This document shows positions 26,986 through 34,756 of a DNA stretch of 64,000 nucleotides, one piece after another (the first letter of the stretch is position 1; each line of letters starts with the position of its first letter). The notes under the pieces were generated by a model that saw only the letters and a list, made by a program, of their open reading frames with translations, made no database searches and was not told the origin of the DNA. The position numbers and the translations under genes are program-made. This DNA comes from Limnohabitans sp. 2KL-1 (lineage in GTDB: Bacteria > Pseudomonadota > Gammaproteobacteria > Burkholderiales > Burkholderiaceae_C): contig NZ_NESL01000013.1 in assembly GCF_003063435.1 (NCBI RefSeq), forward strand, positions 1 to 64,000. Reading direction: 5' to 3'.

Positions 26986-27014
26986 ATTTAAACGGCCGGC
27001 AGGGAAGTTGTCAA
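26986..27014 (-). promoter_or_regulatory. Promoter with TetR-type operator (site E)
   Basis: On the minus strand TTGACA (27009-27014) and TTAAAT (26986-26991) are spaced exactly 17 bp. CCTGCCGGCCGTTTAA (26988-27003) overlaps spacer and -10. The left half matches sites B and D; the right half is degenerate. It drives the TctC-sulfatase pair. The rest of 27015-27281 holds no gene or clear signal that I can see. Confidence 0.55.
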
Positions 27015-27281
27015 GTCGAGCCGCATGACTCTGGATCAAGGTGTGAAGATGATTTGGGGAAAAAGCGGGCTGTGAAGTGAACCGCCAGGCACGCCGCGTG
27101 GTGTGCGCTTGAGGCCGCAGCGGCGTTGGGAATTGGCTGCACCCTGCCCCGTGTCGTGGGTGGCCAACTTGGGATGCATTGGGGCCTTAGCGCCGCAATG
27201 CCTGGCATCGAATGGGCGCGGGTTTCAACCGGCCTGGATCAGCGGGTTGTGTCCCACACCTTGGCTGGCTGTAGCCGCTTT

Positions 27282-27719
27282 TTACCGGATGCTGCGTTTG
27301 AAGACCAGGGGCTTGGCGTTGTATTTGATTTTGCACATCCAGTGGGACAAGGCCGAGTCCAGGTGGTCGGCGTGGGATGGGAACCAGCGCGCCAGCTCGT
27401 TGGCCAGGTGCAGGCATTTCTCGGGGGCACCTTGCAGGGCCAGCTCCCGCACGCCCGTGATGGAGGCCAGCACGGCCGCGTGCTCGTCCATGTGGCAGCC
27501 ACGGGGCGGAAAATCGGTGGCCACCATCCAATCGTCTTCCTGTTTGAAATGCGCGGTGGCGTGTTCAAGCAGTTGGTCCATCAAGCCGGGGCAGTCTTCG
27601 GGCGATGCGTCCTGCAATGCGCCGATGCAGTTGACAAATTCCTGATGCGTTTCGTCCATGGGCCCATAGCCCAGGAGAAAGTCATCGGTCCATTGGATGC
27701 TGGTGCTTGTTTTTTCCAT
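27282..27719 (-). CDS. Hemerythrin-domain protein
   Basis: 145-aa bacteriohemerythrin, a di-iron oxygen-binding four-helix bundle. Candidate ligands are His25 (DETHQEF), His53/His57 and Glu61 (EHATAHFKQED), His76/His80 (CHMDEH) and the C-terminal HADHLD. This is the standard family pattern. It starts 6 bp after the TauE/SafE gene and is the last gene of the TctC-TauE-hemerythrin unit next to a dioxygenase cluster. A role in oxygen supply or sensing is possible, but not shown. Confidence 0.9.
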   Translation of the reverse strand: MEKTSTSIQWTDDFLLGYGPMDETHQEFVNCIGALQDASPEDCPGLMDQLLEHATAHFKQEDDWMVATDFPPRGCHMDEHAAVLASITGVRELALQGAPEKCLHLANELARWFPSHADHLDSALSHWMCKIKYNAKPLVFKRSIR

Positions 27720-27725
27720 GGTGGT

Positions 27726-28478
27726 TCATTTCAAAGCCAGCACGAGGGCCAGCACAAAAAGGTAAGCGAGCAGTATTTTCCGGAAGGTTTCCTCAGACAG
27801 GCGGTGGCGCACGGTTTTGCCCATTTGAAGGCCCACGAACATCGGAAGCAGGCCCAATGCCGACAAACCAACTTCGGTCCAGCCAAAGCGCTCGTACCAG
27901 AGCATGGCGCCGTACATGGGCAGACTGCCGGCCAGATAAATGATGCTGATGCTGCCAATGAATTGTTCGCGCGTGAGTTTGAGCGCCATCAGCAAGGTGA
28001 TGATGAAGGGGCCGGTGAGCGAAGACACGCCGCCCATGAAGCCAGCCAGCGCACCGACCAGAATGCACGCCGCGAGTTCGTATTGCGGCGGAACACGCAA
28101 GTTGGGCTTGAAGCCCATCCAGAGCACCGCGACCAGCAAACTGAACGCGATCAGCAGGTTCAGACTGGCCACCGACAAACCACTGCTGTATTTGACCGTG
28201 AGCAAGGTGACCACCAGTTGGACGCCGGCCAAGCTGCCAAAGCGTTTGAGGCTGTAACGGATGTTGCCGCCTTCCATGGCTTGCCAGAGGTTGGAGATCA
28301 GCACGGGCATGACCAGCAAGCCCATGGCCTGCGGTGCGGGTATCAAAAGACTGAGCGTGGGCACGACTACCAGGGGCAGGCCGACGCCCATGGTGCCTTT
28401 GACGAACCCGCCCATGACGAAAAAAAATGCGCAGGCGGCCCACAAAGCCACCTGCGCAGCACCGATGTCCAAGCCCAT
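27726..28478 (-). CDS. TauE/SafE-family membrane transporter
   Basis: 250-aa integral membrane protein with about seven to eight hydrophobic segments (for example CAFFFVMGGFVKGTMGVGLP and AGFMGGVSSLTGPFIITLLM), typical of the TauE/SafE sulfite or organic-anion carriers. The start codon overlaps the stop of the upstream TctC gene by one base (TGATG). In this context it may move an aromatic acid with the TctC receptor, which lacks TctA and TctB. That is inference. Confidence 0.85.
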   Translation of the reverse strand: MGLDIGAAQVALWAACAFFFVMGGFVKGTMGVGLPLVVVPTLSLLIPAPQAMGLLVMPVLISNLWQAMEGGNIRYSLKRFGSLAGVQLVVTLLTVKYSSGLSVASLNLLIAFSLLVAVLWMGFKPNLRVPPQYELAACILVGALAGFMGGVSSLTGPFIITLLMALKLTREQFIGSISIIYLAGSLPMYGAMLWYERFGWTEVGLSALGLLPMFVGLQMGKTVRHRLSEETFRKILLAYLFVLALVLALK

Positions 28479-29449
28479 CAGTCGGCTTTGAGGTCGGCCG
28501 CTTTACCGGCTTTGGCCATGGCGGTGTTTTCTTGTTCAATCACTTTGGCGTAAGCCTCGGGCGAGGAGCCCACGGCGTCAATGCCTGCGGTGGTGAATTT
28601 CTCGATCACCTCGGGTGCCTTGACGGCTTGTGCGATTTCATCGCTGAGTTTTTTGACAATGTCAGCAGGCGTGCCCGCACGGGCCAGGACACCGACCGCC
28701 ACCGAGAAGTCAAATTTGGGCACCACCTCGGCAATGGCCGGCACGTCCGGGGCTTGGCTTGAGCGTTTGGCGTCGTTGCTGGCAATCAGGGTGACCTGGT
28801 TGCTTTTCACGAAACCGAGCATGGAGGGGAGTGCGGAAAACAGAAAATCCACCTGTCCCCCGACCAAAGCCGGCACGGATTGGCCCGAACCGCGGAAGGG
28901 GATATGGCGGACATCGAGTTTCAATTCGGCTTTCAGCGCTTCCATGGTCAGGTGGTGTGAGCTGCCAATCCCGGATGAGCCATAGGTGTACAGGCCCGGC
29001 TTGTCCTTGACCTTGGCGATGAAGTCCTGCAAATTTTTTACGCCGCTTTTGGGGTGGGCCACCAGAAACAGCGGTGAGCGTGCAATCAGGGAAACCGCTG
29101 TCAGCTCCTTGCCAACGGCGTACTGCGCGCTTTTGTTGATCTGCGGTGTGATGGACAGCATGGAGCCGTCTGAAACAATGAAGGTGTAGCCGTCGTTGGG
29201 GGCGCTCATCAGGGTCTGGTAGGACACCATGCCATTGCCGCCTGGCTTGTTGTCGATGACAAATGATTGGCCCAGGCGCTCGGTGAGTCTTTGCGCGACG
29301 ATGCGGGCCACGGAATCTGGCAGGCCACCGGCCGCGTAGGGCACGATGAATTTCACGGGCTTGTTTGGAAAAGTGTGGCTTTGCGCTGTAGCGGCCAGGG
29401 GCGCGCATGCGATGCTCATTGCCAAAACGACCAGGTGGCGACGGTTCAT
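28478..29449 (-). CDS. TctC/Bug-family receptor of the phthalate-type cluster
   Basis: 323-aa periplasmic binding protein. Signal peptide MNRRHLVVLAMSIACAPLAATAQ, then KPVKFIVPYAAGGLPDSVAR and VIDNKPGGNGMVSYQTLM. It is divergent from the dioxygenase reductase gene and shares the control region at 29500-29540. Position suggests it captures the aromatic diacid. It is followed by a TauE/SafE carrier with a 1-bp overlap. Confidence 0.9.
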   Translation of the reverse strand: MNRRHLVVLAMSIACAPLAATAQSHTFPNKPVKFIVPYAAGGLPDSVARIVAQRLTERLGQSFVIDNKPGGNGMVSYQTLMSAPNDGYTFIVSDGSMLSITPQINKSAQYAVGKELTAVSLIARSPLFLVAHPKSGVKNLQDFIAKVKDKPGLYTYGSSGIGSSHHLTMEALKAELKLDVRHIPFRGSGQSVPALVGGQVDFLFSALPSMLGFVKSNQVTLIASNDAKRSSQAPDVPAIAEVVPKFDFSVAVGVLARAGTPADIVKKLSDEIAQAVKAPEVIEKFTTAGIDAVGSSPEAYAKVIEQENTAMAKAGKAADLKAD

Positions 29450-29501
29450 GGAAATCTCCTCAAATGTCTCTTGAAAATGGACGGCTGAATGAATGTGGGC
29501 C

Positions 29502-29531
29502 TTGATTTTTCTTAGTGATCTAAGATAAACT
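29502..29531 (+). promoter_or_regulatory. Divergent control region with candidate MarR operator
   Basis: The inverted repeat CTTAG-TGAT-CTAAG (29511-29524) lies between TTGATT (29502-29507) and TAAACT (29526-29531), upstream of the reductase gene. A similar element, in the same orientation relative to its gene, precedes the oxygenase gene (34633-34647, minus strand): TTCTTAG-TGATC here and TTCTTAG-ATATC there. MarR binding is inferred from symmetry and context. Confidence 0.55.
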
Positions 29532-29597
29532 GATTTTCAACAAATCATTGGATCTTTGTCAATGGTGTTTACCCCTTTTACAGGTAAGGAGTCAAAG

Positions 29598-30560
29598 ATG
29601 AGCGAATCGCCAGCTTTCATGCAGCTGCAGATCATGTCCAAGCGCGTGATCGCCAAGGACACGCACGGGTTGGCGCTGCAGCGCCCCGATGGGGCTGATC
29701 TGCCTGCCTTCGAGGCGGGTGCGCATTTGACGGTGAAGGTGCCCAGTGGGATCACGCGGCAATATTCATTGTGTGGTGATCCGGACAATCGGGGGACTTA
29801 CGAGATCGCCATCAAGCGCGAGGCGAATGGTCGGGGCGGCTCCGTGAGTCTGGTCGATGACACCGAGGTGGGGCAGTTCATCGAAGTCGGTGCACCGGTC
29901 AATGCTTTTGGCCTGGATGAGAAGGCCAAAAGTTTTTTGCTGGTGGCCGGTGGCATTGGCATCACGCCGATGCGCGCCATGATGTGGCGATTGCACAACG
30001 AGGGTTTGCGTCCGTTCAAGCTGGTGTACCTGACACGCGATGCCCAGAGCACTGCATTTCTCGATGAAATGAAATCCGAGCCTTGGGCCGGGAATGCGCG
30101 GGTCCACCATGACCACGGTGATGCCGGACAGGCGTTTGATTTGTGGAAACTGTTTGAAAAGCCGGCGCCCGGCTGTCATGTGTATTGCTGTGGCCCCAAG
30201 CGTTTGATGGACGAGGTCAAGGACATGACCGGGCATTGGGCCAGCTCTGCCATCCACTTCGAAAGTTTTGGTGCCGACACACAGGCCCGTGCCGATGACC
30301 GTGCGTTCACCGTGGCGCTGGCGCGCACCGGCAAGACCGTGCAGGTGGGGGCGCAACAAAGTTTGTTGCACGCCTTGAAAGCCGAGGGGGTGGCGGTGCC
30401 CAGTTCATGTGAGAGTGGCACTTGCGGTTCTTGCAAAGTCAGGCTGCTGGCAGGCGAGGCCGATCACCGCGATTTGGTGCTGATGGACGAGGAAAAACGC
30501 GACCACATCATGGTTTGCGTTTCGCGTGCGTGCAGCGATGACATGGTGCTGGATTTATGA
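29598..30560 (+). CDS. ophA1: Phthalate-type dioxygenase reductase (FMN/2Fe-2S)
   Basis: 320-aa single-chain reductase of the phthalate dioxygenase reductase/VanB family: N-terminal flavin domain (RQYSLCGDP), NAD domain (LVAGGIGITPMRAM), and a C-terminal plant-type ferredoxin with CESGTCGSCKVRL and a final Cys in MVCVSRA. It passes electrons from NADH to the oxygenase at 33271-34590. The ATG at 29598 follows AAGGAG; earlier in-frame starts lack it. It overlaps the next gene by 4 bp (ATGA). The symbol is by analogy to the oph genes. Confidence 0.87.
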   Translation: MSESPAFMQLQIMSKRVIAKDTHGLALQRPDGADLPAFEAGAHLTVKVPSGITRQYSLCGDPDNRGTYEIAIKREANGRGGSVSLVDDTEVGQFIEVGAPVNAFGLDEKAKSFLLVAGGIGITPMRAMMWRLHNEGLRPFKLVYLTRDAQSTAFLDEMKSEPWAGNARVHHDHGDAGQAFDLWKLFEKPAPGCHVYCCGPKRLMDEVKDMTGHWASSAIHFESFGADTQARADDRAFTVALARTGKTVQVGAQQSLLHALKAEGVAVPSSCESGTCGSCKVRLLAGEADHRDLVLMDEEKRDHIMVCVSRACSDDMVLDL

Positions 30561-31759
30561 ACGGCATGGCGCAGCCGATTCGCTTCGGGGTGTTGGGTTT
30601 GGGCCGGGCCTTCACCCTGATGGTGCCCACATTGGCGGGTGACCCCCGCATTCGCCTGGTTGCCTGCTGTGATCCCCATGAAGAAGCTACGGTGCTTTTT
30701 CAGCAGCAGTTTGGCGCGCGGGTGCATGCCAGTGCCGAGGCCTTGTGTGCCGATCCGCAAGTGGAGTGGGTTTACGTGGCCACCCCGCACCCTTTGCATG
30801 AGGCGCATGTGGCCCTGGCCGCAGCACACGGCAAGCATGTTCTGGTGGAAAAGCCCATGGCTTTGAGTTTGGCCGCATGCGACCGCATGCTGGCGGCCAC
30901 CCGACAGGCGGGTACCCATTTGGTGGTGGGGCACAGCCACAGTTTTGACAGCCCGGTGGCCTTGGCACGGGACCTGATCCGCAGCGGTCGGTATGGTCAG
31001 GTGCAATCGATCCTGGCCTTGAACTTCACCGATTTTCTGTACCGCCCGCGTCGCCCGGAGGAGCTCGACACCGCGCAGGGCGGTGGGGTGGTGTTCAGCC
31101 AGGCTGCGCACCAGGTGGATGTGGTGCGTTTGTTGGCGGGGGGCTTGGTCGAGTCGGTGTATGCCCGCACCGGGGTGTGGGATCGCGGGCGTGCGACGGA
31201 AGGTGCTTACAGCGCCATCTTGAATTTTGCATCCGGGGCGTTTGCGCAGGTGAATTACAACGGCTACGGCTTGTTTGATTCGGATGTCTGGATGGACGGC
31301 GTGGGTGAGTTGGGTCAACCCAAGACAGCGCTGACGCACCAGGTCACGCGGCAAAAGCGCTTGACATCGACCGATGAAATGGCCGAGGTCGCACAAAAGG
31401 CGGCGCGCAATTACGGGGGCGCGGCTTACAAGCCGCAAGCTTCGCACGAGCGCGCTGGTTTTCAGCACTTTGGTCCGGTCATCGTGTCGTGCCAAGGTGC
31501 GGATTTGCGACTCACGCCGCAGGGCGTAGAGGTGCACGATGTGCAGGGCGTGCAGTTGATGCGTTGTGCGCTGCAGGATGTGCCGCGTCAGGAGGTGCTG
31601 GATGAACTCTGGTCGGTGGCGCGCTCAGGTGCGCAGCCCGTGCACAGCGGGGCCTGGTCCAAAGCCACCATGGAGGTGTGCCTGGGCATTTTGGCCTCTG
31701 CGCGTGAACGCAAAGTTATGATGATGCATCACCAGATTGCCCCCGATGGGCCCACCTGA
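30557..31759 (+). CDS. ophB: Gfo/Idh/MocA oxidoreductase, probable cis-dihydrodiol phthalate dehydrogenase
   Basis: 400-aa NAD(P)-dependent dehydrogenase of the Gfo/Idh/MocA family. Nucleotide-binding GVLGLGRAF, the catalytic EKP motif (HVLVEKPMALSL), and the C-terminal sheet region QAAHQVDVVRLLAGG. In known phthalate operons the 4,5-dihydro-4,5-dihydroxyphthalate dehydrogenase belongs to this family and lies next to the oxygenase genes, as here. Overlap of 4 bp with the reductase shows coupling. Assignment rests on context as much as on sequence. Confidence 0.8.
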   Translation: MNGMAQPIRFGVLGLGRAFTLMVPTLAGDPRIRLVACCDPHEEATVLFQQQFGARVHASAEALCADPQVEWVYVATPHPLHEAHVALAAAHGKHVLVEKPMALSLAACDRMLAATRQAGTHLVVGHSHSFDSPVALARDLIRSGRYGQVQSILALNFTDFLYRPRRPEELDTAQGGGVVFSQAAHQVDVVRLLAGGLVESVYARTGVWDRGRATEGAYSAILNFASGAFAQVNYNGYGLFDSDVWMDGVGELGQPKTALTHQVTRQKRLTSTDEMAEVAQKAARNYGGAAYKPQASHERAGFQHFGPVIVSCQGADLRLTPQGVEVHDVQGVQLMRCALQDVPRQEVLDELWSVARSGAQPVHSGAWSKATMEVCLGILASARERKVMMMHHQIAPDGPT

Positions 31760-31762
31760 GCC

Positions 31763-32290
31763 ATGCCTTCACGACCCAACGACACCCGAAAATTGCTGGA
31801 GCATTGGCGCGAGTCGGTGCCCAATGACCGACTGGCGCATTTGATCCGGGATGTCGGGCGGGCGCAGATGAAGGCTTTGCAATCGCGTTTGTCTTTGCAT
31901 GGCGTGTCCTTTGGACACTGGACGTTTTTGCGCATCCTCTGGATCAAGGATGGACTGACCCAAAAAGAACTCAGCGACCTGGCGGGCGTGATGGAGCCCA
32001 CCACGTTCAGTGCGGTCAAGGCCATGGAAAGCATGGGCCTGATCGAGCGCAGGCATTTGTCGGGTAACCGCAAGAACATGCACGTTTTCCTGACGCCCGC
32101 AGGCCGGGTGCTGGAGAAAAAGCTGGTGCCCCTGGCCGAAGAGGTCAATCACATCAGCGTGGAGGGCATCAGCGACAAGTCGATTGCGGCGCTGCGTGTC
32201 ACTTTGCTGGCCATGATCGAAAATCTGGCCAGGGCAGAGGGCTTGTCGGACGCCGCCACCGCGGACGCCCGTGCCTCAGATGCTGTATGA
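31763..32290 (+). CDS. MarR-family regulator
   Basis: 175-aa winged-helix MarR protein. The recognition region reads LTQKELSDLAGVMEPTTFSA and the wing ERRHLSGNRKNMHVFLTPAG. It lies 3 bp after the dehydrogenase in the same direction and converges with the decarboxylase gene, with a 15-bp overlap of the two 3' ends. Candidate operators lie at both promoters of the cluster (29511-29524 and 34633-34647). MarR proteins of aromatic clusters usually repress until the aromatic acid or its CoA ester binds. Confidence 0.88.
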   Translation: MPSRPNDTRKLLEHWRESVPNDRLAHLIRDVGRAQMKALQSRLSLHGVSFGHWTFLRILWIKDGLTQKELSDLAGVMEPTTFSAVKAMESMGLIERRHLSGNRKNMHVFLTPAGRVLEKKLVPLAEEVNHISVEGISDKSIAALRVTLLAMIENLARAEGLSDAATADARASDAV

Positions 32291-33265
32291 CTCGTAGGTT
32301 GACGGGTCAAACAACTCTTCGATGGCCATGCGTTTGCTGGACAGGCCTTGGGCGTGATGGTGGTGCAGGAAAGCGTCCAGCGTCTTGCGGTTGGCGTCCA
32401 CACCGTAAGACCAGAAATCATGGCCCAGCGTGTCGCGTGCCGCTTTGAGCTGTTCTTCGACAAATGGCAGGGTCACTTTGGTGGCGGAGGTGTCCTCCAG
32501 CAATTCCAGCGCCTTTTGTTTGGATTGGCTGAAGGCCTTGAACACCGCGCCGGGCAGCCATCTGTGCTGCTGCGCCAATTCCTTGCGGATGCCCACCACA
32601 TGCATGATCGGGAAAATGCCGGTGCGGCGGTAGTAGTCTTTGGCCACTGCGGTCGGGTCGTCAAACAACCAGCCCACGTTGGGGTTGTGCATGGCCGCGC
32701 CACTGGGCGGACGCGGCGCGATGAAACCATCGATGTCACCTTCGTTGAGCAAATCGGAAATCGTTTTGCCCTCGGGCGCGCTTTCGATCTTCACGCCGGG
32801 GGGCAGATCGAGTTTGATTTTCTCGGGGCGACCGGGCGTGTCAATGCCACCACGCACCCAGGTCACATCTTCCGGACTGATGCCGTAGTCGTCTTGCAAG
32901 ATGGAGCGTGCCCAGACGATCGCCGTGAGCTGGTATTCGGGAATGCCGATGCGCTTGCCCTTGAGGTCCGAGGCCTGGCGGATGCGGTCCTTGCGCACGT
33001 AAATCGACGTGTGCCGAAAGGCCCGGGACAGAAAAACAGGCACCGCAATGTAAGGGCTCTCACCTCGGGAATGTTTGACCAGATAGCTGGAAAAGGACAG
33101 TTCGGTGATGTCAAAGTCACGGCTGCGCATGGCCCGGAAAAACATCTCCTCCGGGCTGAGCAGCATGTAAACCGGATCACAGCCGTCGATTTGCACGCGG
33201 CCGTCGTAGAGGGCGCGGTTGCGGTCGTAATCGCCCATGGCGACAGAAATTTGCAATTGGGTCAT
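32276..33265 (-). CDS. ophC: 4,5-dihydroxyphthalate decarboxylase-like protein
   Basis: 329-aa protein with the periplasmic-binding-like fold of the Pht5/OphC decarboxylase family; it lacks a signal peptide. The family pattern is clear at the N-terminus (VAMGDYDRNRALYDGRV), the middle (RDFDITELSFSSYLVKHSRG) and ASDLKGKRIGIPEYQLTA. It would decarboxylate 4,5-dihydroxyphthalate to protocatechuate. It is 5 bp downstream of the oxygenase gene in the same operon. No protocatechuate dioxygenase gene is in the window. Confidence 0.85.
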   Translation of the reverse strand: MTQLQISVAMGDYDRNRALYDGRVQIDGCDPVYMLLSPEEMFFRAMRSRDFDITELSFSSYLVKHSRGESPYIAVPVFLSRAFRHTSIYVRKDRIRQASDLKGKRIGIPEYQLTAIVWARSILQDDYGISPEDVTWVRGGIDTPGRPEKIKLDLPPGVKIESAPEGKTISDLLNEGDIDGFIAPRPPSGAAMHNPNVGWLFDDPTAVAKDYYRRTGIFPIMHVVGIRKELAQQHRWLPGAVFKAFSQSKQKALELLEDTSATKVTLPFVEEQLKAARDTLGHDFWSYGVDANRKTLDAFLHHHHAQGLSSKRMAIEELFDPSTYESYSI

Positions 33266-33270
33266 GGTCT

Positions 33271-34590
33271 TCAGTTCCTCACGGTGTAAGCGGTGTCGAG
33301 TTCGGGATGGGCGACGCTGGCTTGCGATATGGCGTGCGCTTCGTAGTCTCGCCAGTCGGTGGTTTTAGAAATCACGTTCTGGAAGGCGCACACCGAGGCC
33401 GGTATGTGTTGCTCTGCGGTGCCGATGGCCGTACCGCCTTGCTGGAAATCTTTCACCGCTTGCACCATCAATTTGCGGAATTCCACGATGGCCAGATCGC
33501 TGGCTCCCAAGCGGTCCTGGGTCCGGTCGGCGATGGAGCCCATCGTCAGCCACATGGCCATGTCCTGGTTGGGAATGCCCCGTATGCCGGTGAAGTTGCC
33601 CGCCTTCATGGCCTGGCGGTCTTGCCAGAAGCGGTTGTCGTAGTTGCGCAGCGGCCGGTATTGCGAGTCGAGGTCAATGCTCAGCGACAGGCCCAGAAAT
33701 TTGCGCCAGGTTTCCGTTTCGGGTGTCTGCGCTGCATCACCCCAGGCGATGAAATAAAAGCAAGTGTGGGTGTCATCCACTGGCACGTTGACGTTGGCCA
33801 CGTTGTACAGGTTGTTGGGTGGAATCAGCACGGTCCACGGTGCCACAAACACCGTGGCGCGCACATAGTCGTGCGTCTGGGCGTTGAAGATAGGGCGGCG
33901 GATCGCGGCATAGCGGAAACCGTAGGAGGTTTTTTGCACCTGCATGCGGGGCGCCTTGTCGGTGGACGGGCGCAACCAGCTTTTGTCGGTGGCCTCGGCA
34001 CCGTGCACACGGGCAGGCACCATGTCGGAGCTGTGCAGGCTGGAGCTGTGGGCTGAATCAATGGCCCCTTCCAGAATTTGGGCCCAGTTGACGGGCAACA
34101 CCGCTTTGCCCACGCTGACCCGCGTTTGCGCGGTCGGGGCCCAGCGCGGCGGTACAAACTCGGGTTGGGTTTCCTTGGGGCCCAGATAGGCCCAGACAAA
34201 CCCCCCCCATTCCTGCACGGGATAGGCCTTGTGCTTGACTTTGTCAGCCATGGCGCTGCTTTGCGGCTCGGAGACCATTTCCAGGACGTTGCCGTTCACA
34301 TCCATCTTCCAGCCATGGTAGAGGCAGCGCAGGCCGCCTTCTTCGTTGCGCCCAAACAGCAAGGAGGCACCGCGGTGCGGACACTTTTCATCGATCACGC
34401 CCACTTGCCCATCCGAGTCACGGAACACCACCAGGTCCTCCCCCAGAATGCGGGCTTTCACGGGCGTGCCGTCAGCCTCGCTGACTTCCTCCAGCAGGCA
34501 AATGGGAACCCAGTGGCGTCGCATCATCTGGCCAGCAGGGGCCTGTTTTTCGACCTGGCAAAGCAGCATGTTTTCTTCATGGGTGATCAC
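33271..34590 (-). CDS. ophA2: Phthalate 4,5-dioxygenase-type Rieske oxygenase
   Basis: 439-aa Rieske non-heme iron oxygenase. The Rieske cluster is CPHRGASLLFGRN followed by CLYHGWKMD. I take the GTG at 34590 as start: GGAGG lies 9 bp upstream and the protein then opens MITHEENMLLCQ, matching the family's THEEN-type N-terminus. The frame extends further upstream without support. The protein takes electrons from the reductase at 29598-30560. It leads a two-gene minus-strand operon with the decarboxylase. True substrate could be phthalate or a close aromatic diacid. Confidence 0.87.
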   Translation of the reverse strand: MITHEENMLLCQVEKQAPAGQMMRRHWVPICLLEEVSEADGTPVKARILGEDLVVFRDSDGQVGVIDEKCPHRGASLLFGRNEEGGLRCLYHGWKMDVNGNVLEMVSEPQSSAMADKVKHKAYPVQEWGGFVWAYLGPKETQPEFVPPRWAPTAQTRVSVGKAVLPVNWAQILEGAIDSAHSSSLHSSDMVPARVHGAEATDKSWLRPSTDKAPRMQVQKTSYGFRYAAIRRPIFNAQTHDYVRATVFVAPWTVLIPPNNLYNVANVNVPVDDTHTCFYFIAWGDAAQTPETETWRKFLGLSLSIDLDSQYRPLRNYDNRFWQDRQAMKAGNFTGIRGIPNQDMAMWLTMGSIADRTQDRLGASDLAIVEFRKLMVQAVKDFQQGGTAIGTAEQHIPASVCAFQNVISKTTDWRDYEAHAISQASVAHPELDTAYTVRN

Positions 34591-34632
34591 TGTTCTCGTC
34601 CTCCAAGGCGTCAAGCAATGGTCGAAATATAA

Positions 34633-34647
34633 TTCGATATCTAAGAA
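34633..34647 (-). promoter_or_regulatory. Candidate MarR operator before oxygenase gene
   Basis: Minus-strand TTCTTAGATATCGAA (34633-34647), about 45 bp upstream of the GTG start, with TATATT (34626-34631) beside it as a possible -10. It shares TTCTTAG and the following ATC with the element at 29509-29524 in the same gene-relative orientation. Confidence 0.5.
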
Positions 34648-34756
34648 TATGGGATCAGGGAATACCCGGGTGTGCTGATGGGCAGCCTGCCTCAGTGCCG
34701 CGCCAGTACCCGCGTGCTGTGCTCACCGGCCATCGGCGACCGGTGCACAAATCGGG

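Noticed and set aside
27011..27208. Possible 65-aa gene on the minus strand
   Set aside because: No ribosome site, odd composition, overlaps promoter E.
27126..28553. 475-aa open frame on the plus strand
   Set aside because: It runs antisense across the hemerythrin and TauE/SafE genes, is rich in Gln/His/Ala as mirror frames of GC-rich genes are, and has no motif.
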